The position numbers and the translations under genes are program-made. Shown piece by piece: positions 16,286 through 25,418 of a stretch of 64,000 bases of DNA. The stretch's first letter is position 1. Every line of letters begins with the position of its first letter. Source of the DNA: Henriciella sp. (lineage in GTDB: Bacteria; Pseudomonadota; Alphaproteobacteria; Caulobacterales; Hyphomonadaceae); contig NZ_JAPYRE010000001.1 in the NCBI RefSeq assembly GCF_029936995.1, positions 496,001 to 560,000 of the forward strand. The letters run 5' to 3'. Below the pieces are notes generated by a model that had not been told where the DNA came from, searched no databases, and saw only the letters and a program-made list of their open reading frames with translations.

Positions 16286-17680
16286 ATGTCTAACGACTAC
16301 TCAGTAGCGGATATCTCCCAGGCCGAGTATGGCCGTAAGGAAATTGCAATCGCAGAAACCGAAATGCCGGGCCTCATGGCTGCGCGCGAAGAGTATGGCT
16401 CAGACAAGCCGCTCAAGGGTGCCCGCATTGCCGGTTCGCTCCACATGACGATCCAGACCGCTGTGCTTATCCAGACGCTGGAAGCTCTTGGCGCGGAAGT
16501 TCGCTGGGCGAGCTGCAACATCTACTCCACGCAGGACCACGCGGCCGCGGCAATCGCCGACAATGGCACGCCGGTCTTTGCCCACAAGGGCGAGACGCTG
16601 GATGAATACTGGCAGTTCTGCGACAAGATCTTCCAGTGGCCGGACGGCAAGATGATCAACCTCATCCTGGATGATGGTGGCGATGCGACCATGTACATCC
16701 TGCTTGGCGAAAAAGCCGAGAAGGATCCGTCCCTGCTCGAGAATCCGGGCGCGGAAGAAGAAGTTGCCCTGTTCAAGCAGATCAAGAAGCGGATCGCCGA
16801 GACCCCGGGCTGGTTTGCCAAGGTCAAGGAAGAGATCCTCGGCGTTTCCGAAGAAACGACGACCGGCGTGAACCGCCTCTACCAACTCGCCAAGAAGGGC
16901 GAGCTGCCGTTCCCGGCGATCAACGTCAACGACTCCGTCACCAAGTCGAAGTTCGACAACAAGTATGGCTGCCGTGAAAGCCTCGTCGATGCGATCCGCC
17001 GCGGCACCGACCTGATGATGGCCGGCAAGACGGCTTTCGTCGCTGGCTATGGCGACGTCGGCAAGGGTTCGGCTGCTTCGCTCGACGGTGCAGGCGCCCG
17101 CGTGACGGTTTCGGAAGTCGACCCGATCTGCGCCCTGCAGGCCTCGATGGACGGCTTCGATGTCCAGACCCTCGACGACACGGTCGGCACCGCCGACATC
17201 TTTGTCACCGCGACAGGCAACAAGGACATCATCACCGTCGATCACATGCGCCAGATGAAGGACATGGCGATCGTCTGTAACATCGGCCACTTCGATAACG
17301 AGATCCAGGTCGAGGCGCTCAAGAATTTCGAGTGGACGAACATCAAGCCGCAGGTCGACATGATCACCTTCCCGGATGGCAAGCGGATCATCCTGCTGTC
17401 GGAAGGCCGTCTGGTGAACCTCGGCAATGCGACGGGCCACCCGTCCTTCGTGATGTCGGCCTCCTTCACCAACCAGGTGCTGGCCCAGATCGCGCTCTAC
17501 CACAACAAGGGTGAGTACAAGAACGAGGTGTACACGCTGCCGAAGCACCTCGACGAGAAGGTTGCACGCCTTCACCTGAAGAAGCTGAGCGTCGGCCTCA
17601 CCGAGCTTCAGCCGGACCAGGCCGAGTATATCGGTGTGACGCCGGAAGGCCCGTACAAGCCGGAGCATTATCGCTACTAG
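16286..17680 (+). CDS. ahcY: Adenosylhomocysteinase (S-adenosylhomocysteine hydrolase)
   Basis: The 464-residue protein shows the family's blocks: [20 protein letters not shown] near the start, a CESL-like [20 protein letters not shown], the NAD-binding [13 protein letters not shown], the [11 protein letters not shown] segment and the C-terminal [20 protein letters not shown] ending in PYKPEHYRY. The length, about 30 residues above the archaeal and eukaryotic average, includes the insertion typical of proteobacterial enzymes. It splits S-adenosylhomocysteine into adenosine and homocysteine, keeping methyltransferases free of product inhibition. It uses NAD+ and is a cytoplasmic tetramer in the family. 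It stands alone with a strong terminator downstream. Confidence 0.98.
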   Translation: MSNDYSVADISQAEYGRKEIAIAETEMPGLMAAREEYGSDKPLKGARIAGSLHMTIQTAVLIQTLEALGAEVRWASCNIYSTQDHAAAAIADNGTPVFAHKGETLDEYWQFCDKIFQWPDGKMINLILDDGGDATMYILLGEKAEKDPSLLENPGAEEEVALFKQIKKRIAETPGWFAKVKEEILGVSEETTTGVNRLYQLAKKGELPFPAINVNDSVTKSKFDNKYGCRESLVDAIRRGTDLMMAGKTAFVAGYGDVGKGSAASLDGAGARVTVSEVDPICALQASMDGFDVQTLDDTVGTADIFVTATGNKDIITVDHMRQMKDMAIVCNIGHFDNEIQVEALKNFEWTNIKPQVDMITFPDGKRIILLSEGRLVNLGNATGHPSFVMSASFTNQVLAQIALYHNKGEYKNEVYTLPKHLDEKVARLHLKKLSVGLTELQPDQAEYIGVTPEGPYKPEHYRY

Positions 17681-17708
17681 GCTTGCGGCTGCACGCTGCC
17701 AATCAAGG

Positions 17709-17737
17709 AAACCCCTGTCCGGCCGGGCAGGGGTTTT
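17709..17737 (+). terminator. Rho-independent terminator of ahcY
   Basis: AAACCCCTG and CAGGGGTTTT form a GC-rich stem around a loop containing GGCC, with four T residues at the end, about 30 bases after the ahcY stop codon. Confidence 0.85.
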
Positions 17738-17826
17738 CTGCGTCTGGGGGCTGTTAATGGCGGGGGCTGTTCCTAGCTTTGCAGGATACTGCACAACCGT
17801 GCAGGGCAGTGAAACAGGAGGTTTCC

Positions 17827-18096
17827 ATGGCCGGAGGCTGGTCGAAAGACGGCGCGGTGCATGAGCAGATCGAGGACTCGATCCGGGATGAGCTGAAGCG
17901 CATACAGGCGCATCAGCGCCCGAAAGGCGAGAGCCTGACGCATTGCATGGAATGTGGCGAAGCGATCCCGCCAAAGCGGCGCGAGCTGGTCGCTGGCGTT
18001 ACCCATTGTGTTGCCTGCCAGCAGGCCCTCGATGCCGAAACAGCCCAGCGCGGCTGGATCAACCGGCGCGGCTCGAAGGACAGCCAGTTGAAATAG
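17827..18096 (+). CDS. DksA/TraR-family C4 zinc-finger protein (YbiI-like)
   Basis: The 89-residue protein has a Cys4 zinc finger: C40 and C43 in HCMECGEAIPP, C61 and C64 in HCVACQQ. Start MAGGWSKDGAVHEQ and the C-terminal NRRGSKDSQLK match the short YbiI-like branch of the DksA/TraR superfamily, which lacks the long coiled coil of DksA. An AGGAGG site six bases before the ATG fixes the start. Members of this branch are thought to interact with RNA polymerase, but the role of short versions is not established. Confidence 0.9.
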   Translation: MAGGWSKDGAVHEQIEDSIRDELKRIQAHQRPKGESLTHCMECGEAIPPKRRELVAGVTHCVACQQALDAETAQRGWINRRGSKDSQLK

Positions 18097-18112
18097 GGCT
18101 GGTGCGGGGGCG

Positions 18113-18508
18113 TCAGTAAACCTTCATCACATCAACGGTCGTCACCGGCGCACCGGCGCAACGTATCTCGACGCGCTCCGGCGAGAGCCCTTTACTGCGA
18201 TAGGTGATCTTGTTCAGTCCGGCATCTGGCCCCCATTCCACGACATCAAGAAGCAGCGTGCCGTCGCCGCGCATTCCACGCGACTCGAAACGGCGTGAAG
18301 TCCCGTCATTTTCGACCTCGACCATGACAACGAGATTGCCGCTCGGCCCGCCGGGGCCGGGCATACGGTCGATCCAGGCGGAAGCGTCGGTCATCGTGAA
18401 GTTGCAGAGCTGGCGGTGCGTATCAGGCACGGGCGTGCCAGGTGTCGGGGCAGGGGCGGCGCAGGCTGTCAGTGCGCCTGCGGCGAGAAGCCCGGTCAGG
18501 TATCGCAT
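18113..18508 (-). CDS. Small lipoprotein of unknown function, 131 aa
   Basis: The N-terminus MRYLTGLLAAGALTAC is a lipoprotein signal with the modified cysteine at residue 16. The remainder has beta-strand-like alternation (GNLVVMVEVENDGTSRRFES; DGTLLLDVVEWGPD) and a cysteine pair position (LCNF...IRCAGAP). It converges on the zinc-finger gene and lies just downstream, on the same strand, of the subtilisin-like gene with only a short gap, so it may be cotranscribed with it. No function is recognised. Confidence 0.75.
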   Translation of the reverse strand: MRYLTGLLAAGALTACAAPAPTPGTPVPDTHRQLCNFTMTDASAWIDRMPGPGGPSGNLVVMVEVENDGTSRRFESRGMRGDGTLLLDVVEWGPDAGLNKITYRSKGLSPERVEIRCAGAPVTTVDVMKVY

Positions 18509-18535
18509 GGCGTATCTCCTGTCTCTTCGGTCCCG

Positions 18536-20884
18536 CTACCATGACTTCGACAGCGAGACCCAGTAAACGCTTGCCGGATCAGCGGATTCAACGTGGTTGG
18601 GTTCCGTTGAGAGGGCAGCCGTCAGGCCCGCGTCAATGCCGCCGGGCAGGGCAAAGCCCCAGCGGGCCTCATAATTGATCTCGCGCCCGCTGGGGGTGAG
18701 CGGCGCGTGTATGGTTTCGGAGACGAAGTTGAAGTCCGCATCGAGGCCGGTCACGCCATTGAAGCTGAGCGTGCCGGTTTCGGCGCGGCGTGGCTGGGCG
18801 ATGGTGAGCCCGAGCGTGCCAATGGGGCTGACCGTATCGGCACCGATGGACCAGCGGCTGGTCCAGACCCCGTCTGCGTCGACGCCAGGCAGTGCGACAG
18901 ACGCGGCTTCGATGCCGGCCGAGAGGCGCAGGTTGCCAAGCGGGCGGTAGGCGCTCTCAAGAGCATAGGCGGTCAGGACCGAGCGGTCCTCGCCGCCGAA
19001 ACGGCCCTGTATGACGCCGCCAAGGGCGGTGCGCCCGTCACGTATTGTGCTGACCTGTCCGCGAAGCCCCCATGTTTCCTCCAGACGCGAAAGCCCGATG
19101 CCCGAGACCGAGAGGTCCTCGTCATCGGAGGAGAAGACCTCGAAGGACATCTCCCCGATGTCATGGCTGAAACGGGCCCAGCCACCTTCGGAGAAACCTG
19201 TGCGGGCGCCAGGCTCGTTGATCAGGCTGACCTGCGGGGCAAGCGACTTTGCGCCATAGCCGCGCCCGAACTCGACCGAGCCGCCATTGAAGGCAAATTC
19301 GGCTGTGAACTGCGGGGTCGGGGCCTCGTCATAGGGCACGGCGCGGTCATCGCGGAAGGCGGGCTGGTGATAGGAGAACGTCACCGGGCCCTGCCTGAAA
19401 GCGTGCGACTGACCGGCGGCAGCGTCCGCGCGGTAGTCGAAGTCCGCGATACGGGCGGTGCCGGCAGGCATCACGCGGGCGGCGTTGAAGCGATAGGCGC
19501 GATTATACCGGTCAGTGAAGACAAGCTGGCTGAAGGCGCCCGGCTGGCTGGCCCAGTCGCCAAAAGCACCAGATGCTGGCGCGATGGTCTGGCCGAGCGG
19601 CATGGTCTCACCATTGATCGACATGCTGGTGGCGCCCTGCGGCGCGAAAGCGGCCTCAAGATCAAGCGTGCCGACGCCGGACACTGCATCCGTGCCGACG
19701 CCGGCTGGCTCTTCGCGGATGGGATCGGGATTTTCGTCGACATAGTCCCGGGCGCTGTCGAGAAGTGCGGAGAGAGCATCCTCCGGCGTGATGTTGGGAA
19801 AGAGGTCGAGCATCAGCGCAAGCGCGCCGGAGACATGTGGAGCCGCGAAGGAGGTGCCGCTGACACGATAGAAGTCACCCTCGTCATCGGCATCATTGTC
19901 CGGGTCATCCGGCAGCACGAGGTCATCGTCCGGACCGGGCGCGACAACGCCTTCGCCGGGCGCGAGGATGTAGAAGTCCTGCGTGGCCCCGGCACGGTTC
20001 GAGAAATCGGAGATGACACCGTTCAGGTCGACAGAGCCGACCGCGACGACGCGGCCAAGCGTGCCCTGTGTGCCTGCAATGTTGGCGGGTTCATTGGGCG
20101 AGGTGCCTTCAGCCGGGGCGACGGTACTGGGGTCATCCTCGACCGGGCCGGACGGCGCGGCATCATTGCCGGCCGAGACCACGACGAGGACTCCCGCAGC
20201 GGTTGCCCGCCGGATCGCGTTTTCAAGCGTCGGGTCTGAATCCGGCGCACCGCCCAGTGACAGGTTGATGATGCGTGCGCCCTGCGCGACAGCAGCATCA
20301 ATGCCCCGCGCTACGTCGGGATCGCGGAACCGGCAGCCTTCATCCTCGCCGGTGTCTTGGCAACTCCCCGGCCGGTCGGCGCGGATGGCGAGAATGTCAG
20401 ACTCGAAGGCGACACCATGTCCGCCAAGGTCATTCTTGCTGGCCGCGACCACGCCTGCGACCAGCGAGCCGTGTCCCTGGGGGTCGACGTCGTCAGCTGT
20501 GCGCTCACTGGCATTCACATCAAAGCTGGCTGTGAGGATCTGGCCCATAAGGTCCGGGTGTTCAGGATTGAACGAGGTGTCGATGACCGCGACCGTGATG
20601 CCAGCGCCGGTCGCGCCTTCGGCATAGGCGGTCGATGCGCCGATCAGGCCAAGCCCGCCGCTGGTATTGTACTCGGATGTCTCGAAATCCGCCGGATTAC
20701 CCGCCGGGGGTGGCGGAGGCGGCGGCGGTGGGGGAGGAGGTGGAGGTGGAGACACTGGCGCAGCATTGCCGCCGCCTCCACCACCGCCGCTTGCGCACCC
20801 GGCTGCGCCGAGCAGGAGCGGCAGCGCGAGCGATGCGCCAAGCAGAAGCCTTGAGATATGTGGACGTGACGGTGTGGCGGGCAT
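18536..20884 (-). CDS. Subtilisin-like serine protease autotransporter with a lipobox
   Basis: From the ATG at 20884 the protein has a lipoprotein signal with lipobox LLLGAAGC (Cys30), a Gly run, 15 consecutive prolines (46-60) and then a peptidase S8 domain with catalytic Asp102 (VAVIDTSFN), His138 (DPQGHGSLVAGVVAA) and Ser about 343 (SGTSFAAPHVSGALALML). The last 270 residues have beta-strand periodicity and end in aromatic YWVSLSKSW, as expected of an outer-membrane autotransporter barrel. The arrangement parallels the lipidated subtilisin autotransporters SphB1 and NalP. It would be displayed at the cell surface and may process other surface proteins. The longer frame to 20998 has no signal-like start. 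Confidence 0.88.
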   Translation of the reverse strand: MPATPSRPHISRLLLGASLALPLLLGAAGCASGGGGGGGNAAPVSPPPPPPPPPPPPPPPAGNPADFETSEYNTSGGLGLIGASTAYAEGATGAGITVAVIDTSFNPEHPDLMGQILTASFDVNASERTADDVDPQGHGSLVAGVVAASKNDLGGHGVAFESDILAIRADRPGSCQDTGEDEGCRFRDPDVARGIDAAVAQGARIINLSLGGAPDSDPTLENAIRRATAAGVLVVVSAGNDAAPSGPVEDDPSTVAPAEGTSPNEPANIAGTQGTLGRVVAVGSVDLNGVISDFSNRAGATQDFYILAPGEGVVAPGPDDDLVLPDDPDNDADDEGDFYRVSGTSFAAPHVSGALALMLDLFPNITPEDALSALLDSARDYVDENPDPIREEPAGVGTDAVSGVGTLDLEAAFAPQGATSMSINGETMPLGQTIAPASGAFGDWASQPGAFSQLVFTDRYNRAYRFNAARVMPAGTARIADFDYRADAAAGQSHAFRQGPVTFSYHQPAFRDDRAVPYDEAPTPQFTAEFAFNGGSVEFGRGYGAKSLAPQVSLINEPGARTGFSEGGWARFSHDIGEMSFEVFSSDDEDLSVSGIGLSRLEETWGLRGQVSTIRDGRTALGGVIQGRFGGEDRSVLTAYALESAYRPLGNLRLSAGIEAASVALPGVDADGVWTSRWSIGADTVSPIGTLGLTIAQPRRAETGTLSFNGVTGLDADFNFVSETIHAPLTPSGREINYEARWGFALPGGIDAGLTAALSTEPNHVESADPASVYWVSLSKSW

Positions 20885-21207
20885 GACGTTGCCTTGAAGT
20901 TTGCACCCGTAGGAGCTCTGTTGACCCCACCCTATCCGGGCATGAAGAATGACATTCTCAAGCTGAAGGATGAATGAACGGTTGGTAACATCCGTCAACT
21001 TCGACGGCGTTGTCCTGTCCGGCAGGCAGACTTCAGCCTCCAGTCAGATACGCTGACTGCAGGGCTTATGGGTCCGCAGACTGGCAGGGCTGCACAAGAA
21101 TTCCACGAAGTGTTACTGGCCGATTAAGAGGGCCTTAACGCGAAGCACCCATTCGGTTAACCAATACGCTTGGCCCGCGTCCGAGAAATCCGTACCGGAG
21201 GGATGAG
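20885..21207. promoter_or_regulatory. Divergent intergenic region between the subtilisin-like gene and divL
   Basis: The 323-base gap contains no coding frame of note. It must hold the promoters of both genes, and the candidate CtrA sites at 21124-21162 lie close to the divL start. Confidence 0.5.
21124..21139 (+). promoter_or_regulatory. Candidate CtrA-binding box upstream of divL
   Basis: The sequence TTAAGAGGGCCTTAAC fits the full CtrA consensus TTAA-N7-TTAAC exactly. A half-site GGTTAACC follows at 21155-21162. The boxes are 46-84 bases before the divL start codon, a usual position for CtrA-controlled promoters. Confidence 0.65.
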
Positions 21208-23652
21208 ATGATTGCTGAACAGGTCCCGATCATTATTGCCGCCGGGGCGCTTGCGCTTGGCCTGGCTTTCATCCTCTGGGCACTGCGAACGTCTGAAGGT
21301 GCGCGCGGGGCAGCGAAAAAGTATCGTGAACGTGCGGGGCAGGCCGAAACCGGCCTGGCCGAACTCAAATCCGTCCTGGGCGCCCATCCCGGTGTCATCC
21401 TCGTCTGGCAGGGCGATACGCTGGAAGACGAGCACGACATGATTGCCCGGCCGGAGATCCACGGCTCGCCCATCGCGCTGGCCGGCCTGCTCAGGTTTAC
21501 CGATGACGCCATTTCGCCGGACCCGGCGATCCGCATTATCGAGGGACTGGCCGATCTGGAGGCGCGTGACGGGGCCGGGCAGGACACGACGCTACGCAGC
21601 CGCCTGAGGGAATTGCGTGAGAATGGCCAGCCCTTCTCACTGACCCTGATTGGCCCGTCCGGACGCTTCCTGGAGGCCGACGGGCGCACGGCCGGTGCCC
21701 GTGCTGTTGTCTGGGTAACTGACTCGACCATCAAGGGGCTGGAGGAAAGCTCCGCACGTGGCAAGCTCGAAGAGGCCCGGCAGGTTATCGCCCGTGACCC
21801 GACAGCCTTTCTCGACATGCTGGGCAAGGCCCCGTTCCCGGCCTGGCGTGTCTCGGGTGCGGGCCGGCTGCAATGGGCGAACCCGGCCTATATCGAGGCC
21901 GTCGACGGTGGCTCGCTCGACCGCACACTGGACCGCCAGATCACGCTTGACGACAAGGCCGTCGACCAGATGCGGCGGACCATCTCCGAGGGCAATGACA
22001 TTGATGCCACGCGCCATATCGTGATCGGGGAAGAACGACGGGCAATGCGCGTGCTGACTTTCCCGCTCTCGGGCGGGGCCGGTGCGATGGCATTCGACGT
22101 GACCGAGGAAGAAACCGCGCGAGAGGAATTGAACCGCCACGTCAAGGCACATGACGAAACACTCAACCATGTTGCGGACGGGGTGGCGATTTTCGGGCCG
22201 GACCGCAAGCTGGTCTTCTACAACCGCGCCTTTGCGGCAATGTGGGAGCTGGATGACGGCTTCCTGCTCGACAGCCCGTCGCATGGCGAGCTTCTGGATC
22301 GGCTGCGCAGCTATCGCCGCCTGCCTGCGCGTGCTGACTATGCTGCCTGGCGTGCCGAGGAGCTGTCGCATTATCTCGATATTTCCGGCATCGAGGAAGA
22401 CAAATGGTCCCTGCCGGATGGGCGCACACTCCAGGTCACGCGCCAGCGCCACCCGATGGGCGGGCTGCTTCTGCTGTTCAAGGACATTACCGGCGAACTG
22501 GATCTCCAGACGCGCTTCAATGCCCTGATAAAGACGCAGACCTCGACGCTGGACAGCCTGCACGAGGCGGTTGCGGTGTTCGGCTCCGACGGGCGGCTGA
22601 AACTCTGGAACCGGGCCTTCACCTCTCTCTGGTCGCTTGATCCGCAGCTTGTGAAGGAACAGCCCGACTATGACGACATCATCGAGTCGTGCGTGCCGCT
22701 GTTCCATGACCGCGAGACGTGGACGCAGATCAAGGGCCATATCACCGACCCGTCGGCCAATGCGCGCCGGCCCACTACGGGGGAGATGAAGCGCTCCGAC
22801 GGGACTGTGCTGACCTATGTCACCCAGCCGCTGCCGGACGGGAATACGCTGATCGCCTTTGCCGACGTGACCGCCCAACGTGCCGTGGAAGGGGCGTTGC
22901 GGGGACGGGCCGAAGCCTTCGAGGCGGCCGACCGGCTGAAGACCGAATTCGTGCGGAATGTCAGCTACCAGCTGCGGTCCCCGCTGACGACAATTCTCGG
23001 CTATGCGGAGTTTCTCGAGTCCGGACGAAATGGCGAGTTGAATGAGCGCCAGCTGGACAATGTGAAGGCGATCCTGACGGCTTCCGACCAGCTCAACAAG
23101 CTGATTGAGAACATTCTCGATCTTGCCCTGATCGAGGCGGGCCGGATGGATCTCGACCTGGAGGACTTCAAGCTGGCCGATGTGGTGCGTGAAAGCGTGG
23201 AGCTGACCGTCGGCAAGGCGAGCGATACCCAGATCAGCGTACATTCCGACGTCGCAGACGATGTTGGCAGCGTGTATGCCGACAAGCGGCGTATCCGGCA
23301 GGTGCTGTTCAACCTCCTGTCGAATGCCATGCGGTTTACCGAGCCGGGCGGTGAAGTGACGGTCTCTGCCAGCCGGGTGGAGAACATGGCGATCCTGTCG
23401 GTCAAGGATACCGGCAAGGGGATCGAAGCCGACCGCCAGGCGTCGAGTTTTGACAGCTTCACCTCATCAGACCAGCGCGGTGCCGGGCTGGGGCTGGCGC
23501 TGGTAAAGAACTTCGTCGACCTGCATGGCGGCAATGTCGGTATCAAGTCCTCGCCCGAGGGCGGTACGGAAGTCGTTGTCTGGTTGCCGGTCAAGGCGGT
23601 CACGACGAAGCGCACGCCGTTGGAGAATGCCGCCCTGGAGGCACGCGCCTGA
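21208..23652 (+). CDS. divL: DivL-type pseudo-histidine kinase (tyrosine in place of the phospho-histidine)
   Basis: One N-terminal membrane span (residues about 7-26) is followed by several PAS-like domains (HVADGVAIFGPDRKLVFYNR; LHEAVAVFGSDGRLKLWNRA) and a kinase core. In the H-box FVRNVSYQLRSPLTTILGYA the residue at the phospho-acceptor position is Tyr587, as in Caulobacter DivL (Tyr550). N-box VLFNLLSNAMRF, G1 DTGKGIEAD and G2 GAGLGLALVKNF are present, so ATP binding may be kept. In Caulobacter DivL is a polar scaffold that reads DivK phosphorylation and switches the CckA kinase/phosphatase that controls CtrA. The 814-residue length is close to the family's. A CtrA box sits upstream. Confidence 0.92.
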   Translation: MIAEQVPIIIAAGALALGLAFILWALRTSEGARGAAKKYRERAGQAETGLAELKSVLGAHPGVILVWQGDTLEDEHDMIARPEIHGSPIALAGLLRFTDDAISPDPAIRIIEGLADLEARDGAGQDTTLRSRLRELRENGQPFSLTLIGPSGRFLEADGRTAGARAVVWVTDSTIKGLEESSARGKLEEARQVIARDPTAFLDMLGKAPFPAWRVSGAGRLQWANPAYIEAVDGGSLDRTLDRQITLDDKAVDQMRRTISEGNDIDATRHIVIGEERRAMRVLTFPLSGGAGAMAFDVTEEETAREELNRHVKAHDETLNHVADGVAIFGPDRKLVFYNRAFAAMWELDDGFLLDSPSHGELLDRLRSYRRLPARADYAAWRAEELSHYLDISGIEEDKWSLPDGRTLQVTRQRHPMGGLLLLFKDITGELDLQTRFNALIKTQTSTLDSLHEAVAVFGSDGRLKLWNRAFTSLWSLDPQLVKEQPDYDDIIESCVPLFHDRETWTQIKGHITDPSANARRPTTGEMKRSDGTVLTYVTQPLPDGNTLIAFADVTAQRAVEGALRGRAEAFEAADRLKTEFVRNVSYQLRSPLTTILGYAEFLESGRNGELNERQLDNVKAILTASDQLNKLIENILDLALIEAGRMDLDLEDFKLADVVRESVELTVGKASDTQISVHSDVADDVGSVYADKRRIRQVLFNLLSNAMRFTEPGGEVTVSASRVENMAILSVKDTGKGIEADRQASSFDSFTSSDQRGAGLGLALVKNFVDLHGGNVGIKSSPEGGTEVVVWLPVKAVTTKRTPLENAALEARA

Positions 23653-23712
23653 GCAGGTGTGCCTGGTGCACAACATATCGCTACGGCAGGCGCGGATATA
23701 GCGGAGACAGGG

Positions 23713-23742
23713 CTTGAACCGGGCGGCAATTCCCGCTTCAAG
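23713..23742 (+). promoter_or_regulatory. First of two hairpins between divL and bioB
   Basis: CTTGAACCGGG and CCCGCTTCAAG pair over 11 positions with one mismatch, separated by an 8-base loop. It lies about 75 bases before the bioB start codon. Confidence 0.45.
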
Positions 23743-23752
23743 GTGAAACGTG

Positions 23753-23787
23753 GAGGGGCCAGACGATCGGATGTTCGTCTGGCCCTC
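23753..23787 (+). terminator. Second, stronger hairpin before bioB
   Basis: GAGGGGCCAGACGA and TCGTCTGGCCCTC pair over 13 positions with one bulged G. The T-run expected of a complete terminator is absent. It may end the divL transcript or act as a leader structure of bioB. Confidence 0.5.
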
Positions 23788-23817
23788 TCAGTTTGAGGGA
23801 TCAGGAAAGGATTTGCC

Positions 23818-24864
23818 ATGACGCAGACAGAGGCCCGCCATGACTGGAGCCGTGAGGAGATTGCCGCGCTGTATGAAGCGCCGCTCGACACGCTGATCGG
23901 CAAGGCGCTTGCGGTCAAAACGGCCAACTGGGCAGACGGCAAGGTGCAGAAAAGCCAGCTCCTGTCGATCAAGACGGGCGGCTGTGCGGAAGATTGCGGC
24001 TATTGCAACCAGTCTGCGCACTTTGAAACGGGCCTCGACGCCAGCAAGCTGATGCCGCTGGATGAGGTCGTCTCCGCGGCAAAGGAAGCCAAGGCGTGTG
24101 GCGCCGACCGTTTCTGCATGGGCGCGGCCTGGCGCAACCTGAAAGACCGGGACCTGCCGAAGGTCGCCGACATGATTTCTGCGGTGAAGGCGGAAGGCCT
24201 CGAGACCTGCGTGACGCTCGGCATGCTCGAGCAGCATCAGGCCAAGGTGCTGCGCGAGGCCGGGCTCGACTATTACAACCACAACCTCGATACCTCGCCG
24301 GAATACTATGAGAAAGTCGTCTCGACGCGGACCTATCAGGACCGTCTGGACACGCTGGCGCATTGCCGCGAGGCAGGCATCAATCTCTGTGTCGGCGGTA
24401 TTCTTGGCATGGGCGAGGGCCGTGAGGACCGTATCGGGCTGATCCATGAGCTCTCGAAGCTCAACCCGCATCCCGAAAGTGTGCCGGTCAACATGCTTGT
24501 GCCGATCGAAGGCACGCCGCTTGGTCAGAGCAAGCCGGTCAGTATTGTCGAGATGGCCCGCGCGCTGGCGGTCTGCCGCATCGTCTTCCCGAAAAGCTGG
24601 GTGCGTCTGGCCGCGGGCCGTGAAGCCATGAGCGAAGAGGGCCAAGCGCTCTGCCTGCTGGCGGGCGCGAACTCCGTCTTTGTCGGCGAACGCCTGCTGA
24701 CCACGGACAATCCGGGCGAGACGCGCGACGAAGCCCTGCTCAAAGCGATGGGCTTCGAACATGCCTCGAAAGAGGAGACCGCAACGCCTGCCATTGAAGA
24801 GCCGGCCGTCGAGGAACCGGTGGTCGCCGCGCGCAAGACGACGCTGATCGGTGCGGCAAGCTAG
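23818..24864 (+). CDS. bioB: Biotin synthase
   Basis: The radical-SAM cluster motif CAEDCGYC (Cys56, Cys60, Cys63) and the BioB blocks [33 protein letters not shown] and [14 protein letters not shown] are all present; the auxiliary cluster region includes RFCMGAAWR and NLCVGG. The enzyme inserts sulphur into dethiobiotin to complete biotin. After about residue 315 there is an extra acidic, Pro/Glu-rich tail ([20 protein letters not shown]) not needed for catalysis. Other biotin genes are absent nearby and I saw no BioR-type operator. An AGGAAAGGA site precedes the ATG. Confidence 0.97.
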   Translation: MTQTEARHDWSREEIAALYEAPLDTLIGKALAVKTANWADGKVQKSQLLSIKTGGCAEDCGYCNQSAHFETGLDASKLMPLDEVVSAAKEAKACGADRFCMGAAWRNLKDRDLPKVADMISAVKAEGLETCVTLGMLEQHQAKVLREAGLDYYNHNLDTSPEYYEKVVSTRTYQDRLDTLAHCREAGINLCVGGILGMGEGREDRIGLIHELSKLNPHPESVPVNMLVPIEGTPLGQSKPVSIVEMARALAVCRIVFPKSWVRLAAGREAMSEEGQALCLLAGANSVFVGERLLTTDNPGETRDEALLKAMGFEHASKEETATPAIEEPAVEEPVVAARKTTLIGAAS

Positions 24865-24868
24865 CTCA

Positions 24869-25354
24869 ATGCATATCCGGCCGGCTACGGAATCCGACGC
24901 AGATGCGATCTGGTCGATTCTGGAGTCGGTCCTGCGGGCGGGAGAGACCTACACGCTTGCGCCCGATATCCCACGCGAGGCGGCGCTTGCTTACTGGATG
25001 TCTGCCGAAAAGCAGACATTCGTATGCGAGGACGACGGCCGCATTCTCGGTACCTATTACCTGAAAGCCAATCAGGACGGGGGCGGGGCGCATGTCTGCA
25101 ATTGCGGCTATATGACGTCTCCACAAGCCCGTGGACGCGGTGTGGCAGGCAGCATGTGCGAGCACTCGCAGGAAATTGCGCGGCAGGCCGGCTTTCGCGC
25201 CATGCAGTTCAACTTTGTCGTCTCGACCAATGAAGGGGCCATCCGGCTCTGGAAGAAGCTCGGATACGAGATCGCCGGCAGGCTCCCCGGTGCGTTCCTG
25301 CACCCCCGCGAGGGCTATGTGGATGCCTGCATCATGTACAAGACACTTGTCTGA
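24869..25354 (+). CDS. GNAT-family N-acetyltransferase
   Basis: The 161-residue protein begins MHIRPATESDADAIWSILES, the usual first strand and helix of the GNAT fold, and carries the acetyl-CoA loop SPQARGRGVAGSM followed by FNFVVSTNEGAIRLWKKLGY, the late family block. The substrate cannot be deduced; relatives acetylate amines, antibiotics or protein N-termini. The start lies four bases after the bioB stop codon, so the two genes are probably cotranscribed. Confidence 0.88.
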   Translation: MHIRPATESDADAIWSILESVLRAGETYTLAPDIPREAALAYWMSAEKQTFVCEDDGRILGTYYLKANQDGGGAHVCNCGYMTSPQARGRGVAGSMCEHSQEIARQAGFRAMQFNFVVSTNEGAIRLWKKLGYEIAGRLPGAFLHPREGYVDACIMYKTLV

Positions 25355-25418
25355 TTTTACCCGCCAAGCTTGAACCCGACGGGTCGAAAGCTTTGCCAAG
25401 AGGAGATAGAACACAGCC

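Noticed and set aside
16400-17974. Open frame of 524 codons opposite ahcY
   Set aside because: The ahcY frame carries every catalytic block; the antisense frame has Arg/Leu/His-rich composition typical of shadows.
18707-20239. Open frame of 510 codons opposite the subtilisin gene
   Set aside because: The sense strand has the complete Asp-His-Ser triad and barrel; the antisense product shows no motif.
20701-20756. GGN-rich tract as a variable-number tandem repeat
   Set aside because: It is the coding DNA of the polyproline stretch, with mixed third bases and no exact repeat unit.
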